Below, in pieces: positions 34,576-46,534 of a stretch of DNA of 64,000 bases. A program made the position numbers and the translations under genes. The notes beneath the pieces are model-generated. The model worked only from the letters and a program-made list of their open reading frames with translations. It was not told where the DNA came from and did not search any database. Origin of the DNA: Apoda limacodes (lineage: Eukaryota > Arthropoda > Insecta > Lepidoptera > Limacodidae); NCBI GenBank assembly GCA_946406115.1, contig OX291561.1, positions 5,572,273 to 5,636,272 of the forward strand, in the 5' to 3' direction. Within the stretch, counting starts at the first letter, position 1, and every line of letters begins with the position of its first letter.

Positions 34576-36001
34576 CATAAGCGATATGAATTTCACCCAG
34601 ACTACCATATTCTGAGTATGAACGGAGTATAAATGAATTATCACTGCCGTTTCTGCCGATTCTATATATATATATATGCAAGAATTGCTCGTTCAAATAT
34701 ATAAGATATATTTAGAAAAAAATAATCTGTATATCCATCCTTAAGTATCCATAGTACAAGCTTTGCTTAGTTTGAGGTGGCGCTGTGTGTAATGTTCAAA
34801 AGTATCTATTTTTAACTTATTTATAAGGTGTTTATTTAATAATATTAGGCTAAGGGTGAGATTTGTTAAGGAACAATATTTCCCTATATAAAACTCAACA
34901 GCTTTTATAACGTTGTAATGTCGCTTCTACAAGTGAATAAACAGGGCAGAAAACTTCTTAAGTGAAAAGTATTATGACCTTTTTTTATGTAGTCTGTTGT
35001 TTCGCACCATTTTATGATCGTCTTTATAAGAATATATAGGATGTAAATGAATGCTTAACAATGCCTCTATTTATAGACGCAATTGTGTAGAGAAAAGTTA
35101 TTTAGGCTTCAGCAGAAAGTGATTCTTTAGCCGCAGGCGTTGAGTATTTTTTTTTGCAATGTTCACCCAAGATATGCAAACACCCTTACTTTCATTATTA
35201 AGGCCAGGCTTTAACGACCTTGAACATTGAAACTACCACCGCCAATTCACGGGTTCAAATGCGCAGTTTCGTACAGCCGTGATATACTAAACCATTCCTG
35301 ATTTCAATGGAAAATAAGAATAAATTTAACTTTTTGTATTTACAAAGCGCTTACTTATTGAAAATACTTTTCATTACAATAATTTTCATATCGTTTTAAT
35401 CTTTGTCCGACTTAGTTAACGAATATCGTTATAACTATCTAATTTACATTCACATGTATCAATAGGTGCAGTGGTTTCAGGGATTACCTTCTATCCATTT
35501 ATAAACAAAATTACAATTTTCGCTCACTCTTATAATAATAGTGTGGATATATGACAGTAAATCAGTACTGAAAACATCTAAAACCAAGTTAACCTTGCTA
35601 GATGTTTTCCTGGTAACTTCGGGGACCTTCAGAAGGGTTCTTTCTTATATCTTAGAGATATTCTTGTAATAAATACAAGTTATAAGTTATAAGGGGTAAT
35701 TCAGTCATTTATTATCTTATATAATTTTAACAAGCAATTCGGAAACGGCTCTAACGATTTGGATAAAATTTTGTATTTAGATAGGGTTTTGCTTTTTAGG
35801 TTTACCGACATAGTTGTGTGTTTTGAAGTCGAAACACGATTTTTCAAAAAAAAATAAAAATACCGAGGAGAGGTCAGTCGCCCAGGTACCTATATTTGTA
35901 TATAATGAAGTCAAGGACTTATCAGTTCTTAATTCTTAATAAAACAGTTAAAACTATTATAAAAATGGGTGTTATCTCTACAAAATCAAACCGAAACTAA
36001 A
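34266..36001. repeat. Inverted repeat, about 260-bp arms, 1.2-kb spacer
   Basis: The left arm 34266-34522 ('tttagtttcggtttgatttt' to 'gttagagccgtttccg') is mirrored by 35740-36001 ('cggaaacggctctaacgatt' to 'aaaatcaaaccgaaactaaa'). The arms differ at few positions. The 1217-bp spacer (34523-35739) has no gene and includes a SINE 3' end at 34732-34815. It could be a TIR element or two separate insertions in opposite orientation. Confidence 0.85.
34732..34815 (+). repeat. SINE 3' end
   Basis: 'aagtatccatagtacaagct' then 'ttgcttagtttgaggtggcg' and 'ctgtgtgtaatgttcaaaag' equal the tail of the tRNA-headed SINE at 47473-47725. The head is missing. Confidence 0.8.
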
Positions 36002-36054
36002 AAAAATTGACATTTTAAAATATTCGTTTCAATATTTTAAACATTTTTTTTTTA

Positions 36055-36465
36055 ATTGGCCAAGTGCGAGTCGGACTCGCGCACGAAGGGTTCTGTACAA
36101 TTATCTATAAAAACGGCAAAAAAATTACGTTTGTTGTATGGGAGCCCCTTTAAATATTTGTTTTATTTTAATTTAATTATTTATTTTTAAAGTGACTATA
36201 TAACTAAATATTCTGTGAATATTTTAAGCGTCTAACTGTTGCCGTTATCAATATCGAGCAAAAAATCACGTTTGTTGTATGGGAGGCCCCTTAAATATTT
36301 ATTTTATTCCGTTATATAGTATTTGTTGTTATAGCGGCACCTGTGAAAATTTCAGCTGTCTAACTATCACGGTTCATGAGATACAGCCTGGTGATAGACG
36401 GACGGACAGCGAAGTCATAGTTCTGCTAATTACCCTTTGGGTGCGGAACCCTAAAAAAGGTCTTA
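36055..36465 (+). repeat. Rep-B copy, near full length
   Basis: 'ggccaagtgcgagtcggact' to 'ctttgggtgcggaaccctaa', with two 'gttgtatgggag' blocks as in the copy at 22765. The open frame 36279-36506 is a by-product. Confidence 0.9.
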
Positions 36466-36469
36466 CCGA

Positions 36470-37225
36470 AATATGTTATACCTGTTACAACCTCACATTT
36501 AGTTGAAGGGAAATAATTTGTGCAACGTTTATTTAATTGAATAGCATCAAAAATTAGAATTGAATCTAAGATCAAAGCAGTCGCTGCGTATTGTGATAGA
36601 AAAGAGTAACCCACCTCTCACAGGTTGAAACATAGGTTGTTTTTAACTTGCAAATTTGTTCAATTTACAATGCAACAAATTTTTGTTTATTCTTATGGAT
36701 ATAAGTAGTATTAGCTGGATAACAAAAACATTTTACTGCAGTGCAGTAAGAAAAGTAAAAAAATATAAAATTCAACTACTAAAAGTATCGTAAAGTTACA
36801 TTTCAGGTGGTGTAACATTTGAGCAAAAGTAACGAAAAATGTTACAAAAGTTACGTTCTGGCAATGCCGATTGTGATCGTTCTACATTTCGAACGATAAC
36901 GGATAGTGTGCTCATACCGTTAGTCCCTTGAAACTAAGCATAAAGTTACTTATTTTATTTTCGGCAACAACCAATTGCAAAGAAAAGTAAGAGAGGTCAC
37001 AGAAAGACCAAAACAAATGTGTCTACTTCATCTAAGAATCTCCTTCAGACTTCACCTCGGGTTTTCTGGACTTCGGGTACGATAGACTAATGCTCAGCAA
37101 AATCATAACCGTAAAGATAAACCCTTGCTTAACAGAAAGAAAGTTTACTATGAAAAAATAAAACTGGTATTACTTTTTATATTGAAGTATATTATTTAAA
37201 AAAATCACGTGCCAGGAAAAGGGTT
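36470..37225. other. Gene-free stretch
   Basis: No gene is recognised. 'gtaacgaaaaatgttacaaa' near 36830 is a local imperfect palindrome. Confidence 0.4.
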
Positions 37226-37370
37226 GAGAGGCCTATCATAGGCAGGTGGGTGTTTTGGGGTTCAATCATTGGATGGGTGACAACTTAGTAGCACACTTTT
37301 TGTTTTTGTTTGTATTCATAAATTACGTAAATGGCAGTAAGGCGCGCGAGTCTGACTCGCACTTTACTAA
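37225..37370. repeat. 5S-rRNA-like fragment joined to a Rep-B end
   Basis: 'cattggatgggtgacaac' (37267-37284) resembles the 3' half of 5S rRNA ('cttggatgggtgacc'). It is followed by T-rich sequence, 'aaattacgtaaatggcagta' and the Rep-B terminus 'gcgcgcgagtctgactcgca'. The same order recurs at 56246-56390 and 56640-56790. Confidence 0.6.
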
Positions 37371-37439
37371 TTTTTTAATGTAAAAGTTTTGAGTGATCGC
37401 CTCTACCCCACTTCTGAATACGCCTATGAAGGGGCCTAT

Positions 37440-37735
37440 ACCGTACCTAATATTATTAATCTGAAAGTGTGTTTGTTGGTTTGTCCTAGAATAGAATAAC
37501 TCAGCAATGAAAAAATGATGTCTTTGCCTTGATTTTTAGCATAAAAAATTACTTTTTAAAGTTTGTTTGTTGGCTTCTACTTTTTTGGACTGTGACATAC
37601 TCGGTATAGTGTGTGTAATAGTATGCGTATTAGCGATCATAACTACAACTAAAACGTTTATAATCAAAGAGTGCTGTAGGAATTCCACGCCTAATCGAAT
37701 TAAGTGCGGGCAAAACCACGGGCAAATGCTACTAA
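37440..37735 (+). repeat. Rep-A copy
   Basis: 'taatattattaatctgaaag' at the start, and 'taggaattccacgcctaatc' and 'ccacgggcaaatgctactaa' at the end. Diverged interior. Confidence 0.65.
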
Positions 37736-37809
37736 CTACCTTCACCTCTAAGTTGGTACTTAACTAAATTATATATTGAATTGGCTGAAATTTTATCCTC
37801 AAACCTACC

Positions 37810-38060
37810 GAAATCTATACTAATATTATAAATGCGAAAGTAACTCTGTCTGTCTGTCTATCTGTCTGTCTGTTACCTCTTCACGCTTAAACCGCTGAAC
37901 CAATTAAGATATAATTTGGTTTGGAGATAGTTTGGGTCCCGGGGAGGACATTGGATTGTTTTTGTCCCGAAATATTTATAAGTTCCTGCGGGATTAACCG
38001 AGCTTTAACGAACTATAGCTACAAGCAAGTCGTTCATAAACGTCGATATTCCGCAAATTC
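37810..38060 (+). repeat. Rep-A copy
   Basis: 'actaatattataaatgcgaa' followed by (GTCT)n, then 'cttcacgcttaaaccgctga' and 'gtttgggtcccggggaggac'. The end is truncated. Confidence 0.8.
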
Positions 38061-38194
38061 TACAGGGTATTCACCATTTTTGTGTTTCAAGTTCATTATT
38101 GAATATTTATTATTATAATTTAAACTTTTTAAAACTCTCACCTACAAGTAGCCTTTTAAATTAACCACATAAGTAAAATCGTAGGAATAATCTA

Positions 38195-38543
38195 GTCCAT
38201 ACTAATATTGTAAATGCGAAAATAACTCTCTCTCTGTTACCTCTTCACGTTTATACCGCTGTACCATATAAGATTAAATTTGGCATGAAATTTGAGTCCC
38301 AAGGAAGGACATAGGCTACTTTAAAACGTCAAGGGTAAATCGGTTTTTTTTCTATAATTAAAAGCTGCCGTTGAAATCCTACACCGATAACTAAATTTAG
38401 GGCTTGGAAACCTCAGGCAAATTTAGCATAGATGTAGTGTGAGTCTAGGATAGGGAAATAGGCTACTTGAAAACGTCAAGTCTGAGTCGGTTTTTTTTCT
38501 ATAATTGATGAGTTGAGGGTGAAACCGCGAGCAAAAGCTAGTA
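38195..38543 (+). repeat. Rep-A copy with both ends
   Basis: Starts 'ccatactaatattgtaaatg' and ends 'aaaccgcgagcaaaagctagt', keeping the CTAGT terminus. It includes a partial internal duplication of the 'gtcaagtctgagtcggtttt' block (near 38333 and 38478). This is a reference copy for the family boundaries. Confidence 0.85.
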
Positions 38544-38544
38544 T

Positions 38545-39635
38545 TATATAAAGAACAAAATTTAAAATATGATTGTTTCGTCAGTTCGTTGATGACGGAT
38601 CGCAATTGAGTTATAGAATAGTAGTTAGTACATTAGGTAATAACGAATAGTAAGTATTACAATAAGTTGAATATTACTCATTTTTATGGTTTAGGTTAGG
38701 TTGGGAGACAAAAGAATAATAAGAATAACTATAGTTTTTTTATTTTTTATTGTGTGTAAACTTCACACAAATTTCATGTTTATTTAAGACGGCGTACCTG
38801 CTCATATATGTAAAAGCACTTTCAAGGTGATTTAGAAAACATAAATCGAATTTTGTTTTTTTACACCTTTTATGATGTTTTTAATAGTTTTTATGGGATG
38901 TTCATAACTTATCTGTGGTAATAAAATGTTTTAGTGCGATAATTATTATGCGTAGACATGTATTGATGTTCATAATAAACTAAAATTAATGCCAGTTTCG
39001 ACTGGAAACCAAAGAGAATATCACAATTAATATGAACTAATATGTCGTTATAAATACAGCCTATTTGTTTTGCTAACACGATTAAAAATAAAAGAAAATT
39101 AAAGTTATATCTCTCTCTCTCTCTGAGGAGGACGGTAATGACAGAAGGATAAACAATATTTGCCCAAAGAAATGAGTACAAAATAAATAGGTTGGCCAAA
39201 AGCTAGAAGCAAACTCGGCGGTGGAAAACTGAAAATGAATTTAGATTAAGATTATTTGTATGGGATGTGAATATTTATCAGAAGCAGTTGGATATAAACA
39301 TTACTTAAGTATTTTTGAAATTTGTTTAGCTAAATAATAAAGCAGCTATTATTAAAAATTGTAAAAATAGAAAAAAAATTGGGAGTTCACTTTTTAGGCG
39401 CCTAAAACTAAAATATGATTATTGATTTATATTTCTGATGCTCATATAAAGGAAAATTTGATAACTGTTACCATTTTACAAAAGTTAAACAATGAAGAAA
39501 GTCGTTTTAGGTAATTTTTTCGCAAACTTTAACCCCTCATAGTTATTTTAAGTGATATGTTTCAAAAAATATCTATTGGCAGAATACAATTAAAAAAACA
39601 ATTAAAAAGATCGGTTTTGATCCGAAATGATAGAT
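38545..39635. other. Gene-free stretch
   Basis: AT-rich with a (CT)n tract at 39109-39124. No gene is seen. Confidence 0.45.
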
Positions 39636-39641
39636 GAACTA

Positions 39642-42291
39642 ATAGTCTGGTCAACATGTACCTTTTTGGGTGAAATTTTTGTATAGTCTCCGAAAATTAC
39701 GATCAAGGTGTCATTCGATTCGGAATATTATGTAGAAAGTTTAAGAAAAAGTTCCAAAAGGGGCCGATGAAAATTGCAAAAGTTATAAACAATTAAAAAA
39801 AAAAAAAGTAGGGGTTTGGTTTTTTTTGAATATCTCAAAAACTATCAAAGATATTCTAAATTTGAAAAAAGATCTGAAAAGGGGAGGAAATTTCCTAAAA
39901 AAAAAATCCTACCTCCTGGAACTGTATCTTTAATATTTATAATTTTTACGGAGCCCTGAAAATAGCGCTAAAAGCGGGTAGTCTTGCTTCCGCTCGCGAT
40001 TTGTCATTCGGACACGGTAACAATAAAAATCATTTTAACATATTAAATACAAATATTAAGGAATAAAAAAATTTAAGTACTATTGGGATATATAAATGAA
40101 CACTAATCCGTAGGCGAAAAATTTTTATCCCCATTTTTCCATTAGTTATGCATTAGTTAATTAACTACTTTTTCTGAATAGAATGTTAACAGAAAAAAGC
40201 TGATTATTATTAAACTACAACCCTAGGATTTTTTTCACTTCGTGGAGTTATTCTTAAAAGGCATTAAAATAGAACCCCGTTGGAAAAATTAAAAAATGTT
40301 AATTTTCCACTTTTTTATTAACAATCGAAAACATTAAAAAATTAAAAACTGCATAAAAGTTATTAAAAAAATTTTGTTTTTCAAATATTTCAAATTTTAT
40401 GATTTCTAACGGTTAAAAGTTACATGAAAATAGTTTTTTTTAATTTTTTACCGCGATTGTTTAAATAATGGTTATAAACAAATGCATTGTTTATAAGATA
40501 ATCAACATTTTTTTTTCCTAATCTACTTGTCGATATAAATTATGATTTTTAAGAAAAAAATATTCCTTAAAAAAAATATTTATTGCTATAAAATGCATTT
40601 CTTAATTAACAATCGTTTTTTACCACTAAATATAAATATTAAGGAACCATTTTTTCTCTAAAAATCATAAATTCTATTGTTCTTAAATATTCTGGAAAAA
40701 AAAATTTTTTTTTTTCATTTTTTATTTAATAAACAATTTGTTATAAACAAATTTATTTTCTTACTTTATTTTTTTTTAATTCGTAATTTAATTATAAAAA
40801 CAGTATTATTTTTTATGAAATTTTTTTTTTATCTATTTTTTATATAACTTTTAATATTTTTATGTCCTAAAATTTGCCTTTTTATCTCGCTCTTAAAATG
40901 AACTTTTTGTTAGAAATTAAATCAATTTGGTCTTATCATATGGCAGGAATGAAAAACATGAAACAAAAAATTTTTCGGTTTATATTTTATAAACAATTGT
41001 CAATAATTAACTATAGTTTAAAAGTTATACGCGAGATAAAAAGGCAAATTTTAGGACATAAAAATATTAAAAGTTATATAAAAATAGATAAAAAAAAATT
41101 TTCTTAAAAAATAATACATAGCTGTTTTTATAATTAAATTACGAATAAAAAAAAAATAAAGTAAGAAAATCAATTTGTTTATAACAAATTGTTTATTAAA
41201 TAAACAAATAAAAAATGAAAAAATAAAATTTTTTTTCCAGAATATTTAAGAACAATAGAATTTATGATTTTTAGAGACAAAATGGTTCCTTAATATTTAT
41301 ATTTAGTGGTAAAAAACGATTGTTAATTAAGAAATGCATTTTATAGATATAAATAATTTTTTTTAAGGAATATTTTTTTTCTTAAAAATCATAATTTATA
41401 TCGACAAGTAGATTAGGAAAAAAAAATGTTGATTATCTTATAAACAATGCATTTGTTTATAACAATTATTTAAACAATCGCGGTAAAAAATTAAAAAAAA
41501 CTATTTTCATGTAACTTTTAACCGTTAGAAATCATAAAATTTGAAATATTTGAAAAACAAAATTTTTTTAATAACTTTTATGCAGTTTTTAATTTTTTAA
41601 TGTTTTCGATTGTTAATAAAAAAGTGGAAAATTAACATTTTTTAATTTTTCCAACGGGGTTCTATTTTAATGCCTTTTAAGAATAACTCCACGAAGTGAA
41701 AAAAATCCTAGAGTTGTAGTTTAATAATAATCAGCTTTTTTCTGTTAACATTCTATTCAGAAAAAGTAGTTAATTAACTAATGCATAACTAATGGAAAAA
41801 TGGGGATAAAAATTTTTCGCCTACGGATTAGTGTTCATTTATATATCCCAATAGTACTAAAAATTTTTTATTCCTTAATATTCGTATTTAATATGTTAAA
41901 ATGATTTTTATTGTTACCGTGTCCGAATGACAAATCGCGAGCGGAAGCAAGACTACCCGCTTTTAGCGCTATTTTCAGGGCTCCGTAAAAATTATAAATA
42001 TTAAAGATACAGTTCCGGGAGGTAGGATTTTTTTTTAGGAAATTTCCTCCCCTTTTCAGATCTTTTTTCAAATTTCGAATATCTTTGATAGTTTTTGAGA
42101 TATTAAAAAAAAACCAAACCCCTACTTTTTTTTTTTTTAATTGTTTATAACTTTTGCAATTTTCATCGGCCCCTTTTGGAACTTTTTCTTAAACTTTCTA
42201 CATAATATTCCGAATCGAATGACACCTTGATCGTAATTTTCGGAGACTATACAAAAATTTCACCCAAAAAGGTACATGTTGACCAGACTAT
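39642..42291. mobile_element. 2.65-kb near-perfect palindrome (fold-back element)
   Basis: The left arm 39642-40890 and right arm 41031-42291 are inverted copies around a 140-bp spacer. The outer end 'atagtctggtcaacatgtac' is mirrored by 'gtacatgttgaccagactat', and the inner end 'cctttttatctcgc' by 'gcgagataaaaagg'. I find only scattered differences (for example 'caaccctag' against 'caactctag' at about 40220/41712), so the arms are close to identical and young. The arms are AT-rich, apart from an outer block with 'gctcgcgatttgtcattcgg'. Open frames in it (40874-41107, 41868-42071) have no known motif. TA sits at both outer ends but is part of the symmetry, so it does not prove a TA target duplication. 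Confidence 0.92.
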
Positions 42292-42510
42292 AAGGTTGTA
42301 CTAGGGAACTAACTGATGAAGCCGCTCGGAGCTGATAAAAGAGCGATATAGGTTAGGAAATTTATTTCTGTGATATTAACGATGTGCATAAAAATGTTAT
42401 AAAAAAATAGCAGACAATATTATTATAATAATAAAATTAATAATAATATACATAATTATTATTAGATGTTTTTGTTATATACTCTTTAGATATCTTATTT
42501 ATACCATATT

Positions 42511-43010
42511 GAAGTAGCACGATAATGACTTCTTGAAAGTTTAAAATTGGTGTATTTCGATTAAACTAACGTTTTTGCCGTTTTGTATTGACTTTTCGCG
42601 CTAAAAACTTAGTCAATGCACTAAATAACACTAAATTTCGTCAAAGTACTAAATATCGCTAAATGTTTTTAATTCACCAGATAACACTAAATTCTAATAA
42701 TTTTATAATAGTTAAAATAATGAAAAAGAAGCACGATAATGACGTTTGGAAAGTTTAAAATTCGTGTATCGAATCTGAAGTTTTGTGTTGACTGACTTTC
42801 CGCGGAAAAAAATTTAGTCAATGCACTAGATAACACTAAATTTAGTCAATGCACTAAATAACACTAAATTTAGTGAATGCACTAGATAACACAATATTTA
42901 GTCAATGCAATAGAAAACACTAAATTTTGTAATACACTATATAACACAAAATTTTGTCAATGCCCTAGATAACACTCATTTTAGTCAGTGCACTAAATAA
43001 CACTAAATTC
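42511..43010. repeat. 28-bp repeat array within a 212-bp duplication
   Basis: The unit 'agtcaatgcactaaataaca' plus 'ctaaattt' recurs about a dozen times from 42607, with substitutions and small indels. A larger block starting 'gcacgataatgac' occurs at 42517 and again at 42731, each leading into the array, so the region also grew by a bigger duplication. It lies 0.2 kb from the palindrome. Confidence 0.85.
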
Positions 43011-43014
43011 CAAT

Positions 43015-44995
43015 AATTTTATAACAGCCAAAATCTAATAACATAGACGCTTTAAAAATTTGCACAAAATGTTGGAACAATTGACACTTCGAGATTTTTT
43101 AAAGAAATAAATATAATAAACAAAAATCACTACAAGAAGATAAGGTAATTACAAAAGCAGGTTTTATCAAATTATTTTGAAAATCCGTCAGATTTGCTAA
43201 CAAATTTGCTTAAGACTGTGACTTTATACGGTCTACCCTATATATACCTTAGCCTTAAGTGGTTGTTTCGGTAACTTACAAAAAGGTAAGTATCCACAAG
43301 TTCCTCATACGAAGTTTATACTTATTAGGACCGTAATGCGTAAGTCAACCCCTGAGAATATTGGCCTGCTTTTTTGACAGAGCGGTCGTTTGTCGTTACC
43401 TATGTATACATGTCTTTATTTATATATGTCTTTTATTTCTTCGACATAATACTGAGGCAATTTTATCGATAGAAGTTTTTCCCAACACTGAGAATAATGT
43501 AACGTAAAATTAGAATTTTTCCCCGCGAATAAACTGCCTAGGCGTCCTTACATATAAAAGTTGCCAAATTTTTTTTTATAGTATATAATATGTATCAAAA
43601 CCTATTCAATTCGAAAAGTTAATTTTGTTTTTTCCGTAAAATTTAGATAATAATTAAATTAAATATTATAATTATCAAGCTTTTACTTTTTTATCTTTGT
43701 ATATATGTGGAAAATATATTATAATAAAAATAATAAGAATATTAAATAATCCGTAGATATTAATTACTATTTCTTGCCCACAATTCTGCAATTATATGGT
43801 GCTCGGGATCTCAAAATCTTCTTACCAACCCGGTAAGAATCCTGTAAAAAGGAACTATTCGTGAGATGTAGTGCCATATTAACTAAAATTGGTCAAGTGT
43901 GTGTCGGACACGTATATTGAGGGTTCCGTTAATCCGTACCAATATTAATCTATGATCCAAACCACTACATTACTATCGACTACAAACCACAATCAACCGT
44001 AGGCTATGTTTGCGAACTGCTGCCTCAGCAGTTGTTTGTTTCCACTTTGGCCTAAATTCTTTTTTTAGAGAAAGGAGTCTTAAACCAACTCTTCTGCGCT
44101 TGGTGAGTGAACGCTAATTGGCAGACGTTGCCGAAGTAGTCCTAGGTTTACGTCAAAAAAACCGCAAATCAAAACAATCAAAACAATTTCTACCTGGAGG
44201 GTACCCAAACTTGGTATGTTTTGAAAATACTTTTTGAATTTTAAGGTAAAAAATAACCAAAGCGGTATATTTTTAGAACCGTCTCATTAAGCCCTTTCAT
44301 TTGATACCCCACACGGTGGATTTCTGAAAAAAAAAAATTGATAACACCATAACCCAAGGTTACGTAACAGCTGCTGTCGTGAAAACAGCCAGGATCGATG
44401 GTTAGTCTTTATTTAAGTTATGGTAATAGGGTAAAAAACCTTCAAAACACTCATGCTGATTTTCCAACCAGAGGACACATTTTATTTCTTGCCCGGCTTT
44501 TAGAGATTTGGGCCCGATTTAGTACGAAACTTGGATGATCTCCTTTTTCCACTTTACTCACCGAACAATTTTATTAAAGAATAGAAAGAAACTTATGAAC
44601 TCAATATTCAAATGCCTATCCTATTATAATCGTTTCTCTATGTAACATGATCCAGTATCTAATATACATAATTCAATCTCGTTCGCAATTGTTCAGAATG
44701 AAGCGGATAAATTCTTCCCATTGAACAATGCTTCCGAAATATAAAAGAGTAATTTTATAGACGATACTGTGTCACGTTTGTAAAGTAGAATAACGATGGA
44801 TACAACGTATCACAAATATGATTTCTGTTACTTCTGAGGTAAAAAACAGATTAAGTGTGTATTATTTTCTGCACTATACACCGACCAGTAAAAATAATTA
44901 GACATTTACACAAACGACAATAGCTCTATGAACTCAAGGTAACATTGAAACGTATTTAATCACTTATTTAATTATTTATGGGTAAAATAAAACGT
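43015..44995. other. Gene-free stretch
   Basis: No gene is seen. 43890-43960 ('gtcaagtgtgtgtcggacac', 'gagggttccgttaatccgta') is a degraded Rep-B end. Confidence 0.4.
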
Positions 44996-45006
44996 TTTAT
45001 CAATGT

Positions 45007-45225
45007 TAATAAATACTTTCATAGCAAAGATGCTGTCTTAAGATTAACCTCGAGCCAGCACTTGAACCTGCAACCCTTATACTCCGTGTATGCGCTCTAC
45101 CATTGAGCTATCGAGGTACAAGTCTGGCCGATGAAAATCCCAATCTAACAGGGTTGCAGGCTCAAGTGCTGGCTCGAGGTTAATCTTTTGACTGCATCTT
45201 TGCATGAAAGTATTTATTTATATTG
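45007..45225. repeat. Inverted pair of tRNA-like units
   Basis: 45010-45080 and 45149-45222 are inverted copies ('attaacctcgagccagcact' against 'agtgctggctcgaggttaat'). The minus-strand unit (45051-45122) has a tRNA form: acceptor ACCTCGA/TCGAGGT, D-arm GCTCAATGGTAGAGC (A box), and B box GGTTCAAGTGC. The right arm has only the 3' half. Confidence 0.75.
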
Positions 45226-45432
45226 ATGATATAGCCATAGATATGGTATGTATAATATATTTTCTTCTGAGACTCTTCAAGGAGTCATAAACGAGGATAT
45301 ATGTCTATTATATTGTATTTATTAATTCTATGAAGTTTTTGTGTGATTGTAATATTTATGTACTAGGACCTTATAAAGTCCTCACTCACTAGGAGTTGTA
45401 TGAAACGTTCGTAACGAGCGTATTTCCAGATC

Positions 45433-45980
45433 AAAGATGTAGTTATGATTTTCATCGGCCAGACTTGTGCCTCGATAGCTCAATAGTAGAGCGCTTACAC
45501 GGAGTGTAAGGGTTGCAGGTTTAAGTCCTGACTAGAGGTTAATCTTCTTACTGTATCTTTGCTAAGAAAGTATTTATTTATATTGATGATACCTACAGCC
45601 ATAGATATTTCATGTATAATATACATATTTTATTCTAAGACTCTAAACTTCAGGGAGTCATAAACGAAGAAAGATTAGTTTCAGTGTCCAATTTTAAGAC
45701 ACTGGAACTTATTACATGTTTGTTCCAGGCCAGCAATATTCAGTGCTAGATAATACAGAATAATATTTATTTTTAATTTGTAATCTGTAATTTGACTACT
45801 AACATACTTCTAAGATTGTATAAATACTAACAATATATGGAGATAATCTGAAATAAATGAATAATAATAATAATTATTATTATTTCTAAATATTGTATTT
45901 CTTAATTCTATAAAGATTTTGTGTGTTTGAAAGATTTACGTACTAAGACTTTATAAGTCACTAGGAGTTGTATATAAAAT
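45433..45980 (+). repeat. tRNA-headed repeat unit
   Basis: The head 45469-45540 reads GCCTCGATAGCTCAATAGTA, with an anticodon arm CTTAC-ACGGAGT-GTAAG and B box GGTTTAAGTCC. The body matches the unit at 45181-45410 block by block ('tatttatattgatgat', 'gactct...ggagtcataaacga', 'ctaggagttgtat'), but here it has about 200 bp inserted near 45680-45890. Position 33 is C rather than the near-universal T, and pairing is imperfect, so this is probably a SINE or tRNA-derived pseudogene, not a working tRNA. Confidence 0.7.
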
Positions 45981-46379
45981 AAAAGTTTAATATACTTTTT
46001 GTTTCATAAAGTCATCTGTACTAGTTTATGAAATATCGTCGTCTATGTTAGTGACTAGTAATTTATGGTCGACGATGTACTTTAACTTTACCATATTTTT
46101 GAATTAATTACATTACTTAAAATATAGGTTAGATAGACTGTTTTTTAACGCGCAATTTTTTTTTAAATTTAGCAAATTTGGCAATTGCATACAACTAACA
46201 ACATGATAGCAAACGGCTTATTCCACAGAAGACAGCACGACGGTAATGCAGTCGCAAAAGCTAGCAAATAATGCCCATAGTATATTTAACAATGTTTAAT
46301 TTCAGTTACATAGACTCTTGGTTTGTACGTGTAACTTGTGTTTACCAAGTGGTCATTATTATTTTGTTTTTTTGTATTT

Positions 46380-46530
46380 GCTGTTATAGCCGCAACAGCA
46401 ATACATCTTCTGTGAAAATTTCAACTGTCTATCACGGTTCATGAGCCTGGTGACAGACGGACGGAGGGACGGACGGACGGACAGCGGAGTCTTAGTAATA
46501 AGGTTCTGCTAATCACTCTTTGGGTACGGA
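46380..46530 (+). repeat. Rep-B fragment
   Basis: 'ctgttatagccgcaacagca' through 'gtgaaaatttcaactgtcta' to 'tttgggtacggaacccttat'. Left half missing. Confidence 0.8.
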
Positions 46531-46534
46531 ACCC

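Noticed and set aside
40874..42071. Open frames inside the palindrome
   Set aside because: They follow from AT-rich inverted sequence and appear mirrored in the other arm; no protein motif is seen.
45469..45540. A functional tRNA gene
   Set aside because: C at position 33, imperfect stems, and a shared body with neighbouring copies point to a tRNA-derived repeat.
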